Part shown: positions 38,606-52,559 of the stretch, piece after piece
Layout of the letters: every line of letters begins with the position of its first letter
How positions within the stretch are numbered: the stretch's first letter is position 1
Assembly (NCBI RefSeq): GCF_015832195.1
Contig: NC_052027.1
Span: 3,348,001-3,412,000 of the forward strand
Direction: 5' to 3'
Source of the DNA: Motacilla alba alba
Lineage: Eukaryota; Chordata; Aves; Passeriformes; Motacillidae
DNA length: 64,000 nucleotides
Notes under the pieces: model-generated
Seen by the model: only the letters and a program-made list of their open reading frames with translations
What the model was told of the DNA's origin: nothing
The model's database searches: none
Position numbers and translations under genes: made by a program

Positions 38606-40009
38606 CAACCAAGATAACAGGCGAGGTACCAAACTCCAGTACCAGACAGCAGATCTTGACCTGACATAGCTAACATGCAGCTTTGATAGCAGCGTAAAAC
38701 AGCCCGTAAAAAGAAAGCCACTGCTGCTAAAGCAGGACAGCAATAACAAGATATCCTACCCAGGGCTGCTGATCTCCAGGCAGCACCACGATCAAGCCAA
38801 GAAGCACAAAGACGTCAGGAAAGGAACAGGCAGCAGGACAGCCCCAGGATGGCTTAGGAAGGAATCAAAACCCCACAGCTGAGCCTCACTGGACTCTGGG
38901 GCTGTGTGTGGGGTGGGCAGAGAGCCCAGGTGAGGCTGGTCAGGGCCTCCAAAGGCTCTCAGCACTCCCTGTCCCTCCCAGGGCAGCACAAAAACCCTCT
39001 GTTCATTAGGCAAGGTGGCTTTGGGCCATGTTGTCCCAGTCTGAATCTGGAGGGAGTTTATTGTGCTTGTAAGACCCTTGAAGTGCCCCATCTCTGCTGT
39101 CAAGAACCAGCCCAGCTTTATCTCCATGTTCTCCCTGTGTTTCACGCACCTGTGCCATTGCTGGCACTCCCAACCCGTGCAGTCCTTGTCACCAGCAGGG
39201 TGGCAGCTGCCCTTGGAGACACGAGGGACAGGAATAGCAGGGTTGCTGCAGGTCACTGCCCCCTGAGAAAGTTCACACACCACCTGCTGCAGCCCTGACC
39301 CCTCGTAAAATAATGATCCTTCAAAAACACACAGGGCCTGGCCCGTTCCTTGGGCTCTCCAGCTCTGCCCCTCTCAGTGACAGCACGGGGCAATGGCCAG
39401 GCTGGTGTCACTGCTTGCAACAGCTTCACAAATTTACTTTTTTATTTAACTCCTTGTGTTTTATCATCCCTCTGAAAGACAGACTCCATGTGTAAGGGGG
39501 GGACAGTGTGGCATTGACCAGACTCCATCTTTAGGCTCATTGCTATGTGCTCTGCATTTTTCCCATTCCCTCTCTGCCTGCCTGGAAGGACTTGCAGCCC
39601 TGCTTTCTTTTTAAAAGGGGATAAGTAGGAGCTTTGTAGGCTTGTCCCAGCTCCCTGTACAAATGTATAGGGTGAGTGAGTTGCTGACTTGTCCTGAGCA
39701 ATTTTCCACGATCTGTACCCTAACCAGACAAAAATACTCGTTTTCTCATATAAGACTAACAAATGTACCCAGAGAAAATACACATCTGTGCTGGGGAAAG
39801 GGAGCCTTTCTTTTCCTTCCCTTTTTGTGAGCTCACTGGTGAAGCTCTGAAGCCCAGAGCTGGCCACACTGGCTGTGTAGCAGTTTGCAGTCCCATGTGT
39901 AAGTTCACTTACACTTTTCCTACTTCAGCTTATTATTCTGATAATAACGAGCCCTCCCCCTTTCCCCAGTCTCCCATTCCTGAAAGCTCTGCTCCAGCCA
40001 GGACAGATT

Positions 40010-41460
40010 TTGCTTGTCTTGCCCGCATGAACAACCTGCTGAGCTGCCGTGGCGTGAAGAATGGGGTCCCTGTCATCGACCACCCCCCTAAAAAGCAGCT
40101 GTTGGGGTGCAGAGGCAGCCAGGTCCCTGTTCCTCCCCTCCTTTCCTTCTCCTTGCCGGAGGCAGCCCCGTCTCCCGAGGTGCTGGGCTGCTGTAACAGG
40201 ATCTCCCCGCTGCTCACTGCTCTGGACTCTGTTTTTCTTGGCACAGCACTCCCCAAGACACTTGAAAACAGAAAGCAACTCAAAGCTCTCTTGGCTTCCT
40301 TCCTCGCCTCTGCTCCCCCTTTCCTTTCTCGAAACAGTTTATGAATAAAATAGCAATATTCTCTCTTAAAAGCGTTGGGTTACAATGTTAAAATTTGGAT
40401 TGCAAGGGCTCTATTCAGTGTTCAGAAGTGGCAGATGTTTGCAACAGGCACAGCGGGGGAAAAACCCATCCCAGATTCCTGCAGAGGGAAGTTAAGGTGC
40501 AGGCTCGATTTTGGGTAGAAATATGAATCCCCGTAGATCACTTGCTGCATATTTTAATGACATTTAAACATAACCAGACACAATTAATACTTGAGAAGCA
40601 GGGAGCTATTCTAAGCAGCAGGGGCTGAAAGTGCTGGGCTCCACTGAAGAGTTATTCACCATTCACAGAGGAACGGGCTGGAGAGAGCCTGCAGGAAATT
40701 AGCTAAAACAACATCTCACCCAAATGGAATATTTTAATTCATGCTAATACGAAACGCTAAGAAAATACACGTATCTGTGAAGGATTCCTGCAAGCACCAA
40801 ACAAACTCTGCTTCCCATGCTCCTTTCTCAGCGGGGCTGATAGTTCCAGAAAACACACAGGAATTTTAATCTCTTGTGACTGCAGCCCAGAGCTCGAGTC
40901 TATATGGGGGATGGAAAATTTACATGCACCTGGAAGCAGACATAAATCACAGTCCGCAGCCTCCTCCGGCCATCCAGGCTCATTCCAGACATTTCCAAGG
41001 CTGGAATATTTGCTGGGTTTCGACTCCGTGCTCGTGGTTTTTGCACAGCTCAGGCAGCTCCCAGGGAGTTCAGCTGCTCCTCTGGGCCAGCTTGGCCCAT
41101 CTTGCAGGATTTTACCCTCGCTGGGGATCTGCTCTGCGAACGGGAAAGTGAGAGCAGCTGGGGCTCGGCAGGAAATCTGTCACATCTACAGAGCCAGAAA
41201 GAAGCAGCGTGTGATCCAAATATGCTCAAGTTTGCAATTCTTCGGCGCAGATCCGCTGACATCAAGGGCTGTGGGACTGCCTCCAGCTGGGAATTCACCC
41301 CAGCCTTTCCCCGAGCTCACACCAGCCATGCGAGCACAGGAACCCATTTCTGCTCCTTTTCCCATTCCCTCTGTGGCAAAATCAGCTGCAGGAGATCCTG
41401 CAGGCAGTGGGACATAGCTGGGGCCACGTGTGTGCACCCATGGCAATGCCACGTCCTTTG
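40010..41460. promoter_or_regulatory. Candidate intronic regulatory region with retained CpG
   Basis: CpG is clearly more frequent here than in the surrounding intron, notably at 40030-40210 and 40800-41450 (for example ctccggccatcc, tttcgactccgtgctcgtgg, cttcggcgcagatccgctg). A near-CArG word (tctatatggg) lies at about 40899. The block is GC-rich enough to open several overlapping frames on both strands, none gene-like. I infer a possible enhancer or weak alternative promoter. No alternative first exon with a PDZRN3-like reading frame was found. Confidence 0.3.
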
Positions 41461-44400
41461 GGAGAAGCAGGCCACTCTCACCACAGAACTCTAATTTCTA
41501 GTAGATAAAAATCCTGCACAAAATAGAAGAGGAGGTCTGCAAGAGTTTAGGGAGAAAATAAACCTGCGTTTTCCAAGTTTTTCTAGCAGAATAATAAAGG
41601 GGAAAAAAATCCATATCTCTCTGTTGTTGCAATGCCAGAGGTTTGTTTGCCAAGATTTGCATTTAATCTTACCTACACTGCTGCAGAAAATTAAAGACAT
41701 CTGAGAAATCAGAGGAACTTCCAGATACACCCTATAAAATGCTGATACAATACTGAGATTGTACAAATACCTGCAGATAAATCTTGTGGTTTTATGACTT
41801 CAGTAAGGGCAGTTTGTTGGAGATAAGTAGCACGATAGTGATACTAGCCTGAGATCACGTTACCTGAAAGAAACACACAGAACTATAGAAAAAGAAAATG
41901 CAGCAGGAGGTAGCAAAGTGTTTCATGGATCTGTATCCCACGTTCCCTGGAGCAGCAGCATCCACAGGGAGAGCAAGGGGTTCAGAGCCAAGTGCTGTTC
42001 TCAGCAGGAAGGTGTGGGGATGTGCTGCTGAGAACTCAGGGTGTATTTTATAACACTCTTACTGAGGTGACACTGGAGCATGAAAATCGTTTTGTCAGTG
42101 CTACTGGGAGATCTGCTGGCTCCTGTGCTTACCCCACTTTTTCCTGGTTGTTCAGAAATCTTACGAGGAGAAAAGGAGGAAGAAGGGAGGAATTAGGGGT
42201 GGCTGTTGGTAGGATCAGAGATGATTCCAAAATACTCATATTTGCTGATAGAAACTGTTCCAAAGTGCCCTATTTGCAGGTTTCAAGTAACCATGGTTTT
42301 ACCAGCCCCTACTCATAGTACTAAAATACACCCGTTGGAAGATCACATTTTTGTGAATGGTCTTTTTTTAACAATAGCAGTTTCTAAATATTACAGGGTG
42401 CATTTCACATAGCATACTATTGTTGTTTAACATCATAAGTGCTTAGGTAGAAAGAATATTTTCCTCTCTAGTTCTTTTGAAGAGCTTCTTCTGCAGGAAA
42501 AGTATGCAGTAGCTCCTAATACTGATTTCCATGTAAAGCAGATTGAGTTTTTTATTTCAGTGTTCAGTGAATAAAAATCCATTTATTCCTTTCCTGTAAA
42601 CTTCTCTGAAAGAACAGAAATAAAACCAAGTTGCATTATGCATCCCGAAGACAGTAAGCTTTTCTCGCTGCACTTGTGATGCCATGAAGAAAATTTAATG
42701 GCCAAGGGCCTAGATTAATCTTTTATCATCATTTAGATTCACTTTTAGGTCACCTCTACAGATTTACACAGCCCACACCCCTAAGGCAGCCCTCAGTGGG
42801 GTTGTGTTAGCCTGGCACACTAAACTGCTCCCAGTTAAACAGCAGTGGAACCCTGCTATGAAAAACCAGTGAAACCCTTGGCTGATCTTGTAGAAGAGGA
42901 ACAAAAGGTTCTCCACAGAAAGTTTGGGGATAAGGGATATTTGGGTATTTGTTGGTGGGTCAGAGAAACAGATCAGGATCAGCCACAGGGCACAGCTCGT
43001 GCTGGCTCCCTTCTGTTAACCTAATGCCAGTCACTGAGGTGAGAAATTGGATTCTCAGGAGAAAGAATCAGGCGTAGTGCAGGTGATGGAGCAGCTTGAG
43101 CACACAGCACTGCTGGCTTTGTACCGAGGTGAACCCAGCCCCTGGTGGGGACACAGAGGTGACACTGACACCTCACCCCAGGGCAGGGCTGGGGCTGGAG
43201 CCAAGGGCGTGAAACTGCTGCTGCATCTCCTTAGGACAGTGCCCTTGGGAGCAGTCAGAACGTTGGGAAATACTGTGTTTGGTAAGAAAACCCAATTCTG
43301 AAAACCCACCAAAACTCCTGTGGGGAGGCATTGCAAAACAGCCGATGGTGTATTCAGCTTGAACTCAGTAGAGTGTAAATAAACGCGAACATTTCCCTTT
43401 ATTAGTAAGAAAATAATTGTGATTGTTTGTGCCTTTGCCTAATTTAATAAAACTGTTTTACATGCCTGGTATGTGTGCCTGTGGCTGGTACTTATTAGAG
43501 GAGGCAGTGTCTGCCAGGGGATGGTAGTCATTAAAAAACCAGTGCAGCCAGAAGCTGTCAGCCCAGCTCACTGCTGAGCATCAGGTGCTGAAAACATTGG
43601 GTTTAGCAAACAGAAGAGAATTAAGGCAAAAGCAATAACGTTAGACTAACATACAATGTATGTTTTTTCTCTAAAATTGGTCCTCCAGAACGCAGTATTG
43701 ATTGTTGTTCCTGCGTTGGCTGTTGTTCCTGCTGTTGGGACTGCCTGGGAGCTGCACTCTGGTGTGTAACCCTGGAGCTCAAGGGCAGCGAGCAGGGAAT
43801 GGGATGTGCCTGGGCAGTCCCAAGGCAAGAAAACCATTTTCAGTGCTCCCAAGGAGCTGAGGGAACCTTCACTCAGGGAAAGCTGAGCCCTGGCTGCAAA
43901 ATACACAATGGAGGAAGCAGCTCAACGTGGATCCCCGACAAAAAGAAACATTTCCCTTTGTTTTCCCTGCTGCATCTCTTGCCACTTCCGTGCAAGTGAG
44001 GTGCACCATCCTCTGCACCTCAAAGAGGGAACCCACTCAGTCCCAGAGCTGAACATACAGTACCTCTGGCTCAGAATATTATTGAATACCACGAGGACAA
44101 CTCATTTTATGGCTCCAGTTGCTGCAGGAAGGCACAGATGTGTAACAGGAATCTGCCTGCTTTGGATAATCTTGGCTACTTAACAGAGATGTGGGAGAGC
44201 TCGTAGGAGAATGGGGCCCAGGAGGATACAACTGTGCACAAAAACTGGAGGAGGGTCACACCCTGCACTGTCCTTTTGCCAATTTAGAAGACAATTACAG
44301 AGAAGAGGCTTTGCTCAAGCCACACACATTGAAAAATAAAAAAGTGGAATTAGAGGGAAGTGATTAAGAGAAGGGTTAAGAGAGGGAAGATGTAAATCCA

Positions 44401-46348
44401 GTCTCCTGGGCTTTATTTAGAAATGTCTGGCAAGCAGGACTTCCATAACAAGTCAAAAGGCACATTTTCATTTTGAAGTCATGACAAAATACATGTTAAG
44501 CTCAGTAATGTTGCACTTCAGCAGTTACAATTGGTTTTAATTAAGTTGTGCATGACATGTACACACACAGATGCAGAAATGGATGAGTTAACTCTTGGTC
44601 TCCTGGTTTTCAGGAGGAACACAAAGAACTGACATTACCACTCTGGATATTTTACCACCACCTCTCAGCCTCTCCATTTTGTCTCAGGACAATCTTACGC
44701 CATGTGCTAGGCTGTATAAGAGCCAAGCAAAACCACTTAAAAATGGAAATCATCCTTCATCTTAGGGAGATCAAAGAGGCAGCCAAAATTGCAACTCCTA
44801 CAGCATTTATCCAGACCACAGTATAGAATGAGATCAGTGAAAGTTAATGAAAGCTTTTGTGCAGACAAAAGGAGGAACAGGATGGGGATGTAACAAGTAC
44901 TTAACTTGCACTAAAGTGTTTGTCTTGGGAACCCAAAGGACAGCTCTTTTTTCAGGGACAGGCAGTGTAAAGCTGGAAGGACTAGAGGATAAATGAAATT
45001 ATTAGGTACTACTTTTATATGTTCACTTCTCTTTCAGAGGTTTCTAAGTCTGGCTTGTCTGTTTCTATTCTCCATGTAGGCTGAGTTTAGAGTGGTCGCC
45101 CTCCAACCTCCCCTCCTCTTCACAATGTCTCTAGAACAAGGGAAAGTCCCCAGGTGACCCATTCTCAGGGAGCATTTTCAGGAATTAATTCCTCTGTGCA
45201 AGGCTCTGAGGTTTTACCAGCTCCAGTAGCCCAAATGCTTTCAGCTGGAGATAATCTGAACAGCAGTTGAGCTGTCAGAGCAGGCAGAGCCCACCTGCCT
45301 CCAGGTGCCAGATGTTCTGAGCGGTGCCAGATGTTCGGAGTGGGCACAAGTTCCACTGAGAGCTGGACCACCACGGGCTCACCTCTGAGCAGTGAGCAGT
45401 AAATGTGTATTGTTGCATGTCAGAATTTACTTGCCCATAACTACAAAGAACATTGATATTTAGGATTCATTTTCTCGCCATTGTTCACGCTGATAAAGCA
45501 GCTGCAGAAACAGAAATAAATATTCCTTTGAGGGGAAACTTGCACCGTGGTTTGGTCGGCACCTTTACCAGAGGGAAGTGTTCAGAAAGACCAGGACAGG
45601 TTAATGTCAAGCCCAGCACTGTGGACTCAGTCAGTCATGTAAAAGGAAAATAGTTGTTACTTGGAGAGTGGCTGAGAAGAGCTTTACTTTCTCAAGTAGG
45701 AAATTAAGCTAAATACTTCAAAATGGAAAACTTGAACTACAGTCAGAGTGAGTGAAAAAATGTCCTCGGGTTAAAGTGAGCTACTTTGGCTTAGGTCTCT
45801 GAGTATTAATTCCTGCCAGCAATACTTAGAAAAAATATAAACTTAATTAGGACAGAAGGACTGGTGTGGGTATTGGCCTTATTTTTCCAAATCCTTCAAT
45901 GTTGCTTCATTTAACCCTGCCAATGAATCTTTTCCTTTGATCTTAAACTAATAGGATTAAAACCGACTTGTTAAAATTGAATCCTGAGGTCACAGTGAAG
46001 ATTTGTTGAGGCAGAACTTTGTTAAAGCTGCTGTGTTTTCTTTGAGTTATTTATGGAGTTTTATTTCAGAGTTCCTTCATTGTGAAGGTAGATAATAATT
46101 GTATTTTACAGTTATGTATGCTTTAGTTATAACAAAGAGCTATTTGCTGCCATGATCCAAGGAGGCTGCAGCTGGAAGGGGTTATGTTCTGTGAGAGGGT
46201 GTCCCAGCCTGTCACAGCATCTTGGTGGTCAGTGGGGCTGACTCTGGCATCTTTTTTGGAGGCCCTACACTGTCCTTAAAGAAAATAGGTGGAATTTTGA
46301 AAATAAACCATCACAATTGTGAGACTTCCTTGCATTTCATGCACAGTC

Positions 46349-46518
46349 ATGTGGCTGTGGCTGCCCCATCCCTGGAAGTGTTCAAGGCCAGGTTGGGTGA
46401 GGCCCTGATGCAGTGAGCAGCACCCCTGCCCTGGGCAGGTGGATTTGGAATGAGAGATTCAAATGAGAAAACAACACCCCTTCCAACCCAAACTATTCCA
46501 TCATTCCATGATTCCACT
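46349..46518 (+). mobile_element. CR1 LINE 3' end, sense orientation
   Basis: Reads through the canonical CR1 tail: gccccatccctggaagtgtt, caaggccaggttgggtgagg, ccctgccctgggcagg, ccttccaacccaaactattc, then a degenerate attccatcattccatgattcc microsatellite at the 3' end. The usual GGAACTAGATGATCTTTAAGG block is replaced by a diverged or rearranged segment (ggatttggaatgagagattc). It is 5' truncated with no coding capacity. Confidence 0.88.
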
Positions 46519-49500
46519 CAAAAGGTGAACATGAATCACTTCACTGAGTCAATCCAGAGCAACTGGCAATGTGACTGTGCTGAAATCCCATGGAAGAGGC
46601 ACCTGAGATGATGCAGCAGGTGGGCTCAACATCCTCTCCTTTTTCCATTCCACAATGTTACTGGGACTCTCATTTAATCATTGGGAGCCTGCCCCTGATT
46701 TTGGAATAAGGATTAAGCTGCAGAGCATTGTATCATTTGTTTTCAACATCTTTACAGAAATTTTATGTTTGAAGTGTTGGCAGCAATCTTGAGGTTACTC
46801 ACGTTAATAACAAACTCTATAACAGCATTTACAGCCACACAGAAATTAATAGGTAAATTAAACATAGTAGTGGTTTCATTATTTAGCAGTGGCCTTACAT
46901 AACAATTTCATTTTTATTAGCAGGGGTGTCAGATTGTAAAGACTGGCTGCATTATGAACTACAAAAGTACACTATAAACCTTAGCAAAGGGGCCAGTCAA
47001 GCACGTGTAACTGCTGCATTCCAGAGTCAACACTGACTGGGTCTCGTGTCTAACATCATTTAGTGCAGAGCTAATGAGAGCAAGTCAGGAGAGACATAAA
47101 GAGTATGTATTTATGTAGAAAATGTGAACCTTATTCCTTTACAAGTAGTCATGGAATATATGTGCATGTAAGTAATGGTAAATGAGTACAGCACAGCCAT
47201 AACATTAATTCATAGAGATTAATTCATGCAGATGAAATACTGGAGCAGCTCAGGCCTGTGTTAGTAAAATGCTGAGGAATGTCATTTATGGGAAAGCCTT
47301 GAGCAGCTGTCATCAGCTCATGAGTGTGCTGGAAAAAATATGGTCAGTTAAAAAAATGATAGGTTGGGTTTTTAGCTAATATAAAGCACTGCTTTTTGTG
47401 CTAAGTGGAAAAAGAACACCAGGAGATGTGCCCTACAATTTCATTTTCTGTTCATATTTTACTTTTTGTTATATCTAAACTTAGAGATATTTCTCATCTC
47501 TCACATGACTTGGATGTTTGAAAGCTGCCTGACCATTGTTTGGGTTTTTTGGAAAGTTTTGGTAGTGAGAGCTCCGGGGTGGCTGCTGTGAGAAGCTTCC
47601 AGAAGCTCCCCTCGTGCCCAGTGGGGCCAGTCCCAGACCCAGCCCATCAGCAGCAGTGGCGGCACCTCTGGGATAGCAAATATGAGAAGGGGAAAAGCTG
47701 CATCCCTTGGAAAGATTTCTGCTGGAGGAGGGAAAGGTGTCTTAAGGTTTAATTTTGAACTCTCATTATCCTTCTCTGGTAATAAATGAAACCAGTCTGC
47801 CCAGTGGAATCTGTTTTGCCGGAGAAAGTCACTGATGAGGAATCTCCCTGCCCTTACCCCTCCACCAGCCCTTCTTTGTCTTTCCTCTCCCCTGCCCAGC
47901 TGGGGATCAGAGATTATTCCAAAATACTGCAGGGCAGTGATGCAGCAGCTCTGGTGGCACCTGGCGTCCATCCAGGATCAACCCACCACAGTGATTTATG
48001 TTCTTATTCCAATTAAAGATCTGTGGCGTTATGGATGATATTTATTCTCCCAGTCAATTGGCCAGATTTTTGATTGGCTTTATTATACACTAAATTCCTC
48101 TGAAGTCATATAATATTTACTTGTAGCCTTGCCTGGGTGCAAAAGAAAATATAAATTCACATTTTTGTCTTATTGAAGGCTCATCATGTTCCATAAACAG
48201 TTTTGAACAGGCAAGACGTGGATCAGATTGCCTTCCCATATGATTGTGTTAGATGAATTAATTAAGGATGTATGTATGAAAAGCAGCATTTGTCCTCTAA
48301 TTGCATGAATCTGTTCTGCAGACCTATGAATTCTTCATTCCTAGTTATTTATACTGTTAGTTAGTGTATTAGTGGAGTACAAAGTGGTAAAAGCAGTTGG
48401 CTGGTAGTGAGAAAATTTCCTAGAACTAAAATAATGGGCTATTTGTAATCAGCTCAAGTTATAAATACTTCAAGTTATCCTTTGAAGAAGAAAAAAAGCT
48501 GCTAGTGTAGAAAATGAGGAGGGAGTTTCATCTGCAAATATTTACATTGAAAAAGACATTTTCTATTAAGATGGAAAAAATGCTGTCATGTTTTCACACT
48601 TTCAGAAGAATGGCCAACGTGTGGGTAAGAAGTTGGCTGATTTTTCTGGACCATTTACAAATAAAGATGAAAAAGCAAGCTGTAAAATTTCCAAGCTCCC
48701 AGCAAAACAGCAGCAACAGTGTGGGATGGAGATTCCAAGGGCGTTCCCAGTGCCCCCTACAGCAGAAGAACGTCTGTGTAAGGATAAACATCAGCTAGAA
48801 AGTATAGAGACCATTATTTTGAATTTAAACAGATTAGTCACATATCTTGATTTGTACTGCACTTACTCTGTACCCTCTCCCACTGGCTGAAGAAAGAAGA
48901 AAGCAGAGGAAGGATTTCAAAGAAAGAAAAGTACAACTTGTTTTTCCTGTGCTTACTTTTAACTTCAAGTTTAGAAGGAAAAAGGGTTTGGATTATCTAT
49001 AGAATTGAAATATGAGAATTAGTTGGTTCTTGGTCACCATGAGAAATGGTGATACAAGGGAACATGCTTATCTGCACAGACAAAACCTTATCCAAAATGA
49101 CATCTGTTTAAAGCAGAAACCCCCAGTTCATGTGGAATGCAGCCACAGAGGAGGAGACAGCACAGAAAACCTTGGGGTACTTTTGAAATGAGAAGGAATA
49201 ATATCAGAACCACAGCCAAATCCCGTTTTAGAGCCAAAAATAAACGTGGAATGATGCAAACCTGAGCTCCATAGCCCCCAGTGAAGATCCCTGCTGCCTA
49301 ATGAAACCCAGATCCCCAAGTAAGGCACCCAGCTACTTTTCAATCCAGTAAAAGGATATAAGCACCTAAATGTTCAGAAGAGCCAAACCCAGCCTGACAC
49401 TCTGCCTCCCAGCTCCTGTGATTTCACCTTTTCACACATGTCAGCAGGACTTTCACTGCTGAGGTGAGAATTATAAATGTCACAGTTAACACTCAGGTTT

Positions 49501-49799
49501 TTAAAGTTTGAAGGGCAAAGTGTTGTTTCATGTTGAATATTAGCTTCTTCCTGAAAAGGCAATAATAGAAGTGTCAGATATTCCCTATAATCTGTTTAGG
49601 CATGCCAGCTTTCTTCAGGGAACATAAAAGCTTGGCTGTGGAGGAGAAAAGCTTTGAGTATCAGACTTGCCTTTTCCCCCCAACTATAACGGAGATATAA
49701 TCTATATTTTCCTAATGCTTTGAATAATATGTGTCAAATAACCACTTGAAGCTGGTCTGAAAACCAGGAAACTCGGGATCCACATCCTTCACAGACCTG

Positions 49800-50200
49800 T
49801 TTCTCTTTTATGAGCGTTTTTGGGCGCTCTTGCGGGTTTTTAGCATTACACTGGCAGTTTCTCCTGAACTTCAGGGGGGAAGAGACAATCAGGCAGCTTT
49901 AATCTTGCCAGTGTAGTTCATGAAAGCAGCCAGTGGGCCGTTGGGGGGATTAACCAGCAGGAGCCTTAACCCACCCCCTCGTGTAAGCAAAATGTCCCAG
50001 GCAGCTTCCAGCGGAGCGTGAACGCTGCAGCCCTTAATGGAGCTGGCATTAAAGAGCAGCCCTGCATCACATGGGCTCCAGGGACGGCCCTTGACATCAG
50101 AAAGAGCTGAACTCTGACCTTGGCCCTTGGCACCTTGATTAGAACCGAGAGCAATTTGTCGGGGTTATTGTGTGTGCAGGGCTGCAGCAGCTGGGCAGTT
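49800..50200. promoter_or_regulatory. Candidate conserved or regulatory patch
   Basis: Has scattered retained CpG (gagcgtttttgggcgctctt, ccagcggagcgtgaacgctg, gggacggcc, tgtcgggg), several TTAA/ATTA homeodomain-like cores, and an orphan-receptor-like tgaccttggcc word at about 50117. Composition differs from the neighbouring intron. Function is inference only. Confidence 0.28.
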
Positions 50201-51098
50201 TGGAATTCCTAAAGCAAACAGCAAGAAGCTGCTCCGTGTGCTCCTTTACACACCCAAAGTGCATTAAAGGATTGTTAAATTGGTCAATGGAAGGGCCCAA
50301 CAGGCAGGGCAGCTCTGTGTCCTTCCCTTTATTCCTGTGATCACACCCTGTCCCCCCAAGCTCCCTTCAGGGCACACAGGGGCCAGCCCGGCTGGGACGA
50401 GCAGCTTTGCAGGACTTTTGTGTTCCCCAAATTGTTCCGTGGCTGTTTCACATGACTGACTCCCTGACACAGTGCTGCAAGGACAGAATTGCTAATTTTG
50501 CCCCAGTTGTCCCCTTTTGTGGCGTTTTCCCAAACATTAACTAATCTCCCCAACTGCACAGCCAGACGTTAAGAGGTACGAACCTGAAGCACAGGGAAAA
50601 AAGTGATTCCGTAGTGGGTGACAGGAACTTTGGCATGTTGTGAGACCTAGATGGGATTTCTTGGAGGATTTGGAGTTACATCATGACTCTGGATGTTTAG
50701 AGAAGGGACAGGGCTGTATTGTGAGGCTGTGGGGTGGCAGCACTCCAGATCAGCCAGATGAGGGGCCTCACGCTGGGCATTGACACAATGGGCAGTGTCC
50801 AGCTTGTGGCCACCTGCAAAAATCTCATTTTCAGTGATCAGCAGCAATACTTGAGTGTTTAAAAAAAACAGGCAATACTTTCCCCAAAACTCTTCCATCA
50901 TTGTCTTCTCCAACTTTAATGATTCTCTGATTCTGTGTCCCTGAGCTCCTTTCCCCTGGTGCAGTGCCCCATAGTTTACATCTCCTGCCCCATCCAGACC
51001 CTGCTTGTGCAGGCACAATTTGCCACTGATGTCCTAACACTCCCTGTGTGCAAACCAGCATATTTTCCCCTATATTCATTCTGAGAAACAGATGAGCC

Positions 51099-51132
51099 TC
51101 TTTTTCTTTTTTTCCTTTTTTTTTTTTTTTCC
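51099..51132 (+). repeat. T-rich low-complexity run
   Basis: About 33 bases nearly all T with three short C interruptions. It could be a degraded retroposon tail on the minus strand or simple slippage; no adjoining element was recognised. Confidence 0.6.
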
Positions 51133-52559
51133 TTGAAAAATTATCCACAAAACTAAATGTGAAGCAGCTATCCAGTGTGGATAATTTCAGCCTCCTGGAT
51201 GAAACTGGTAAAGTGTAACTTAAAAATAATCTGAAAAGGTGCCCAGGATGATTAATTGGAGGTATCTTTACCAGTTTCAAACATATAATAAATAGAAGGG
51301 TGCTGTGAAAAACTCTGGTTTTGGAAACCTCCCTAGTTATTTCGTATTTTGTGTGGAAAGGTTGGCAGTTCTATTGAGCAGTGCATGTTTTGCAGCCAGG
51401 CACCCACCAGAGGATAGGGAAGTGGGTAAATATTCCAAAGGGCTGTATTTCAGTGATCCAGAAAGTGGTAGGGATGAAATAAGGCAGATATCAAAGCCAT
51501 TAATTACAGCAGTCAACTGAGGCTGGAGGGCAACCAGGAGAAAGATAAATATCCAGGCAAAAATGGGAGCTGGGACATGACACAGAGCAGGAAACAGAGT
51601 GATGCTGGAGCCAAGTGAACACACGAGGAGAGGGCAGCAGAGAATCAGAGCCCAGCCCAGGGACACAGCTTTAGGGTGAAGTGTAAGCAGTGCCTGCTGA
51701 AGCTGAAGTTGAAAACCTGCTCCCTGGTGCCTCACTGGGTCTTGTACCTTCTGGGGCATGGATCTGGCTTGCAGAAAATTAAGATTCCCCACAGGTAATT
51801 TCAGTAGCTGATAAAAGTACAAAGATCTGCAACTTTTTTGTTGTTGTTGACTATTCTGATTTTTTTTTTTAATTTGATACTGGCAATGTTCATTTATGAA
51901 CTGATGCACTGAGGGTTTTCATTTCAGAGGACAGGTTTCTTTAAATAATCTACTTACTACAGAAATGCATACTTTGGCATGAAAAAATAGTTCTGTTCCC
52001 CAGTGTCTCTGGAACACCACAGACTTGAAAGCAAAAGTTTTTGTTGTGTAAGCAAAAAAAAAAGTGCATGTCAAAGCTGAATTTGCTTTATTGTTTTCCT
52101 TGAAAATATCAGCTAAACTTTCCAAGGGAATACATTTTAAAAGTCCACAGTGGTTGATTAGAAACAAATCAAACCAGATGCACGAACAGCCTTCACATGA
52201 AAATTCCCAAGCTAGACTAGATCATAGTTTGGAACTGAAATCCTGTAGCAGATTGAAACCTGGAGATTGAGAAAATATGTTCTGGAATCTGAATAAATAT
52301 ACCCCTGAATAAAGTCAGATGCCCCTGAGCTGGCTGCCCATCACAGGGTGCATTCTGCAAATGTGTCCTACAGAGATGAACTCTGGATGTGCTTTCAGCT
52401 TTAATCTGGTGGCTCTGTCACATGTCACCCTCCCCTAGTAAAGATATTTACTGACACACCACTCTCTAATTCCTGGAGAAAGGCATTCTGCTTTTCCAGA
52501 GAGAGCTCTTTGTGCACTACATTTGTTTATAAAGTTACTCATGCAGAAGTACCTGCAAG

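Larger units (their letters stand above)
35973..46348 (+). other. PDZRN3 intron 3, between solo LTR 1 and the CR1 at 46.3 kb
   Basis: Mostly AT-rich intronic DNA. It includes two short CA repeats (37262 and 37385), a small ATTAGGA repeat (38557) and a GC-richer block with retained CpG at about 40000-41460, listed separately. The 193-codon frame at 39763-40344 and the 168-codon frame at 40911-41417 lie in that block and overlap frames on the other strand. They lack domains and I treat them as chance. Confidence 0.65.

Noticed and set aside
39763..40344. 193-codon frame on the plus strand
   Set aside because: Pro/Ser-rich low-information translation with no homology I recognise, overlapped by two minus-strand frames of over 110 codons.
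43799..43999. Frame beginning Met-Gly-Cys, considered as the alternative first exon of a short PDZRN3 isoform
   Set aside because: After the first three residues the sequence does not resemble the family short-isoform leader, and no suitable donor follows at the expected distance.
51337..51909. 190-codon minus-strand frame with hydrophobic stretches
   Set aside because: Begins in poly-Q/K low complexity derived from a T-rich run; no family resemblance; no sign of a retrogene.
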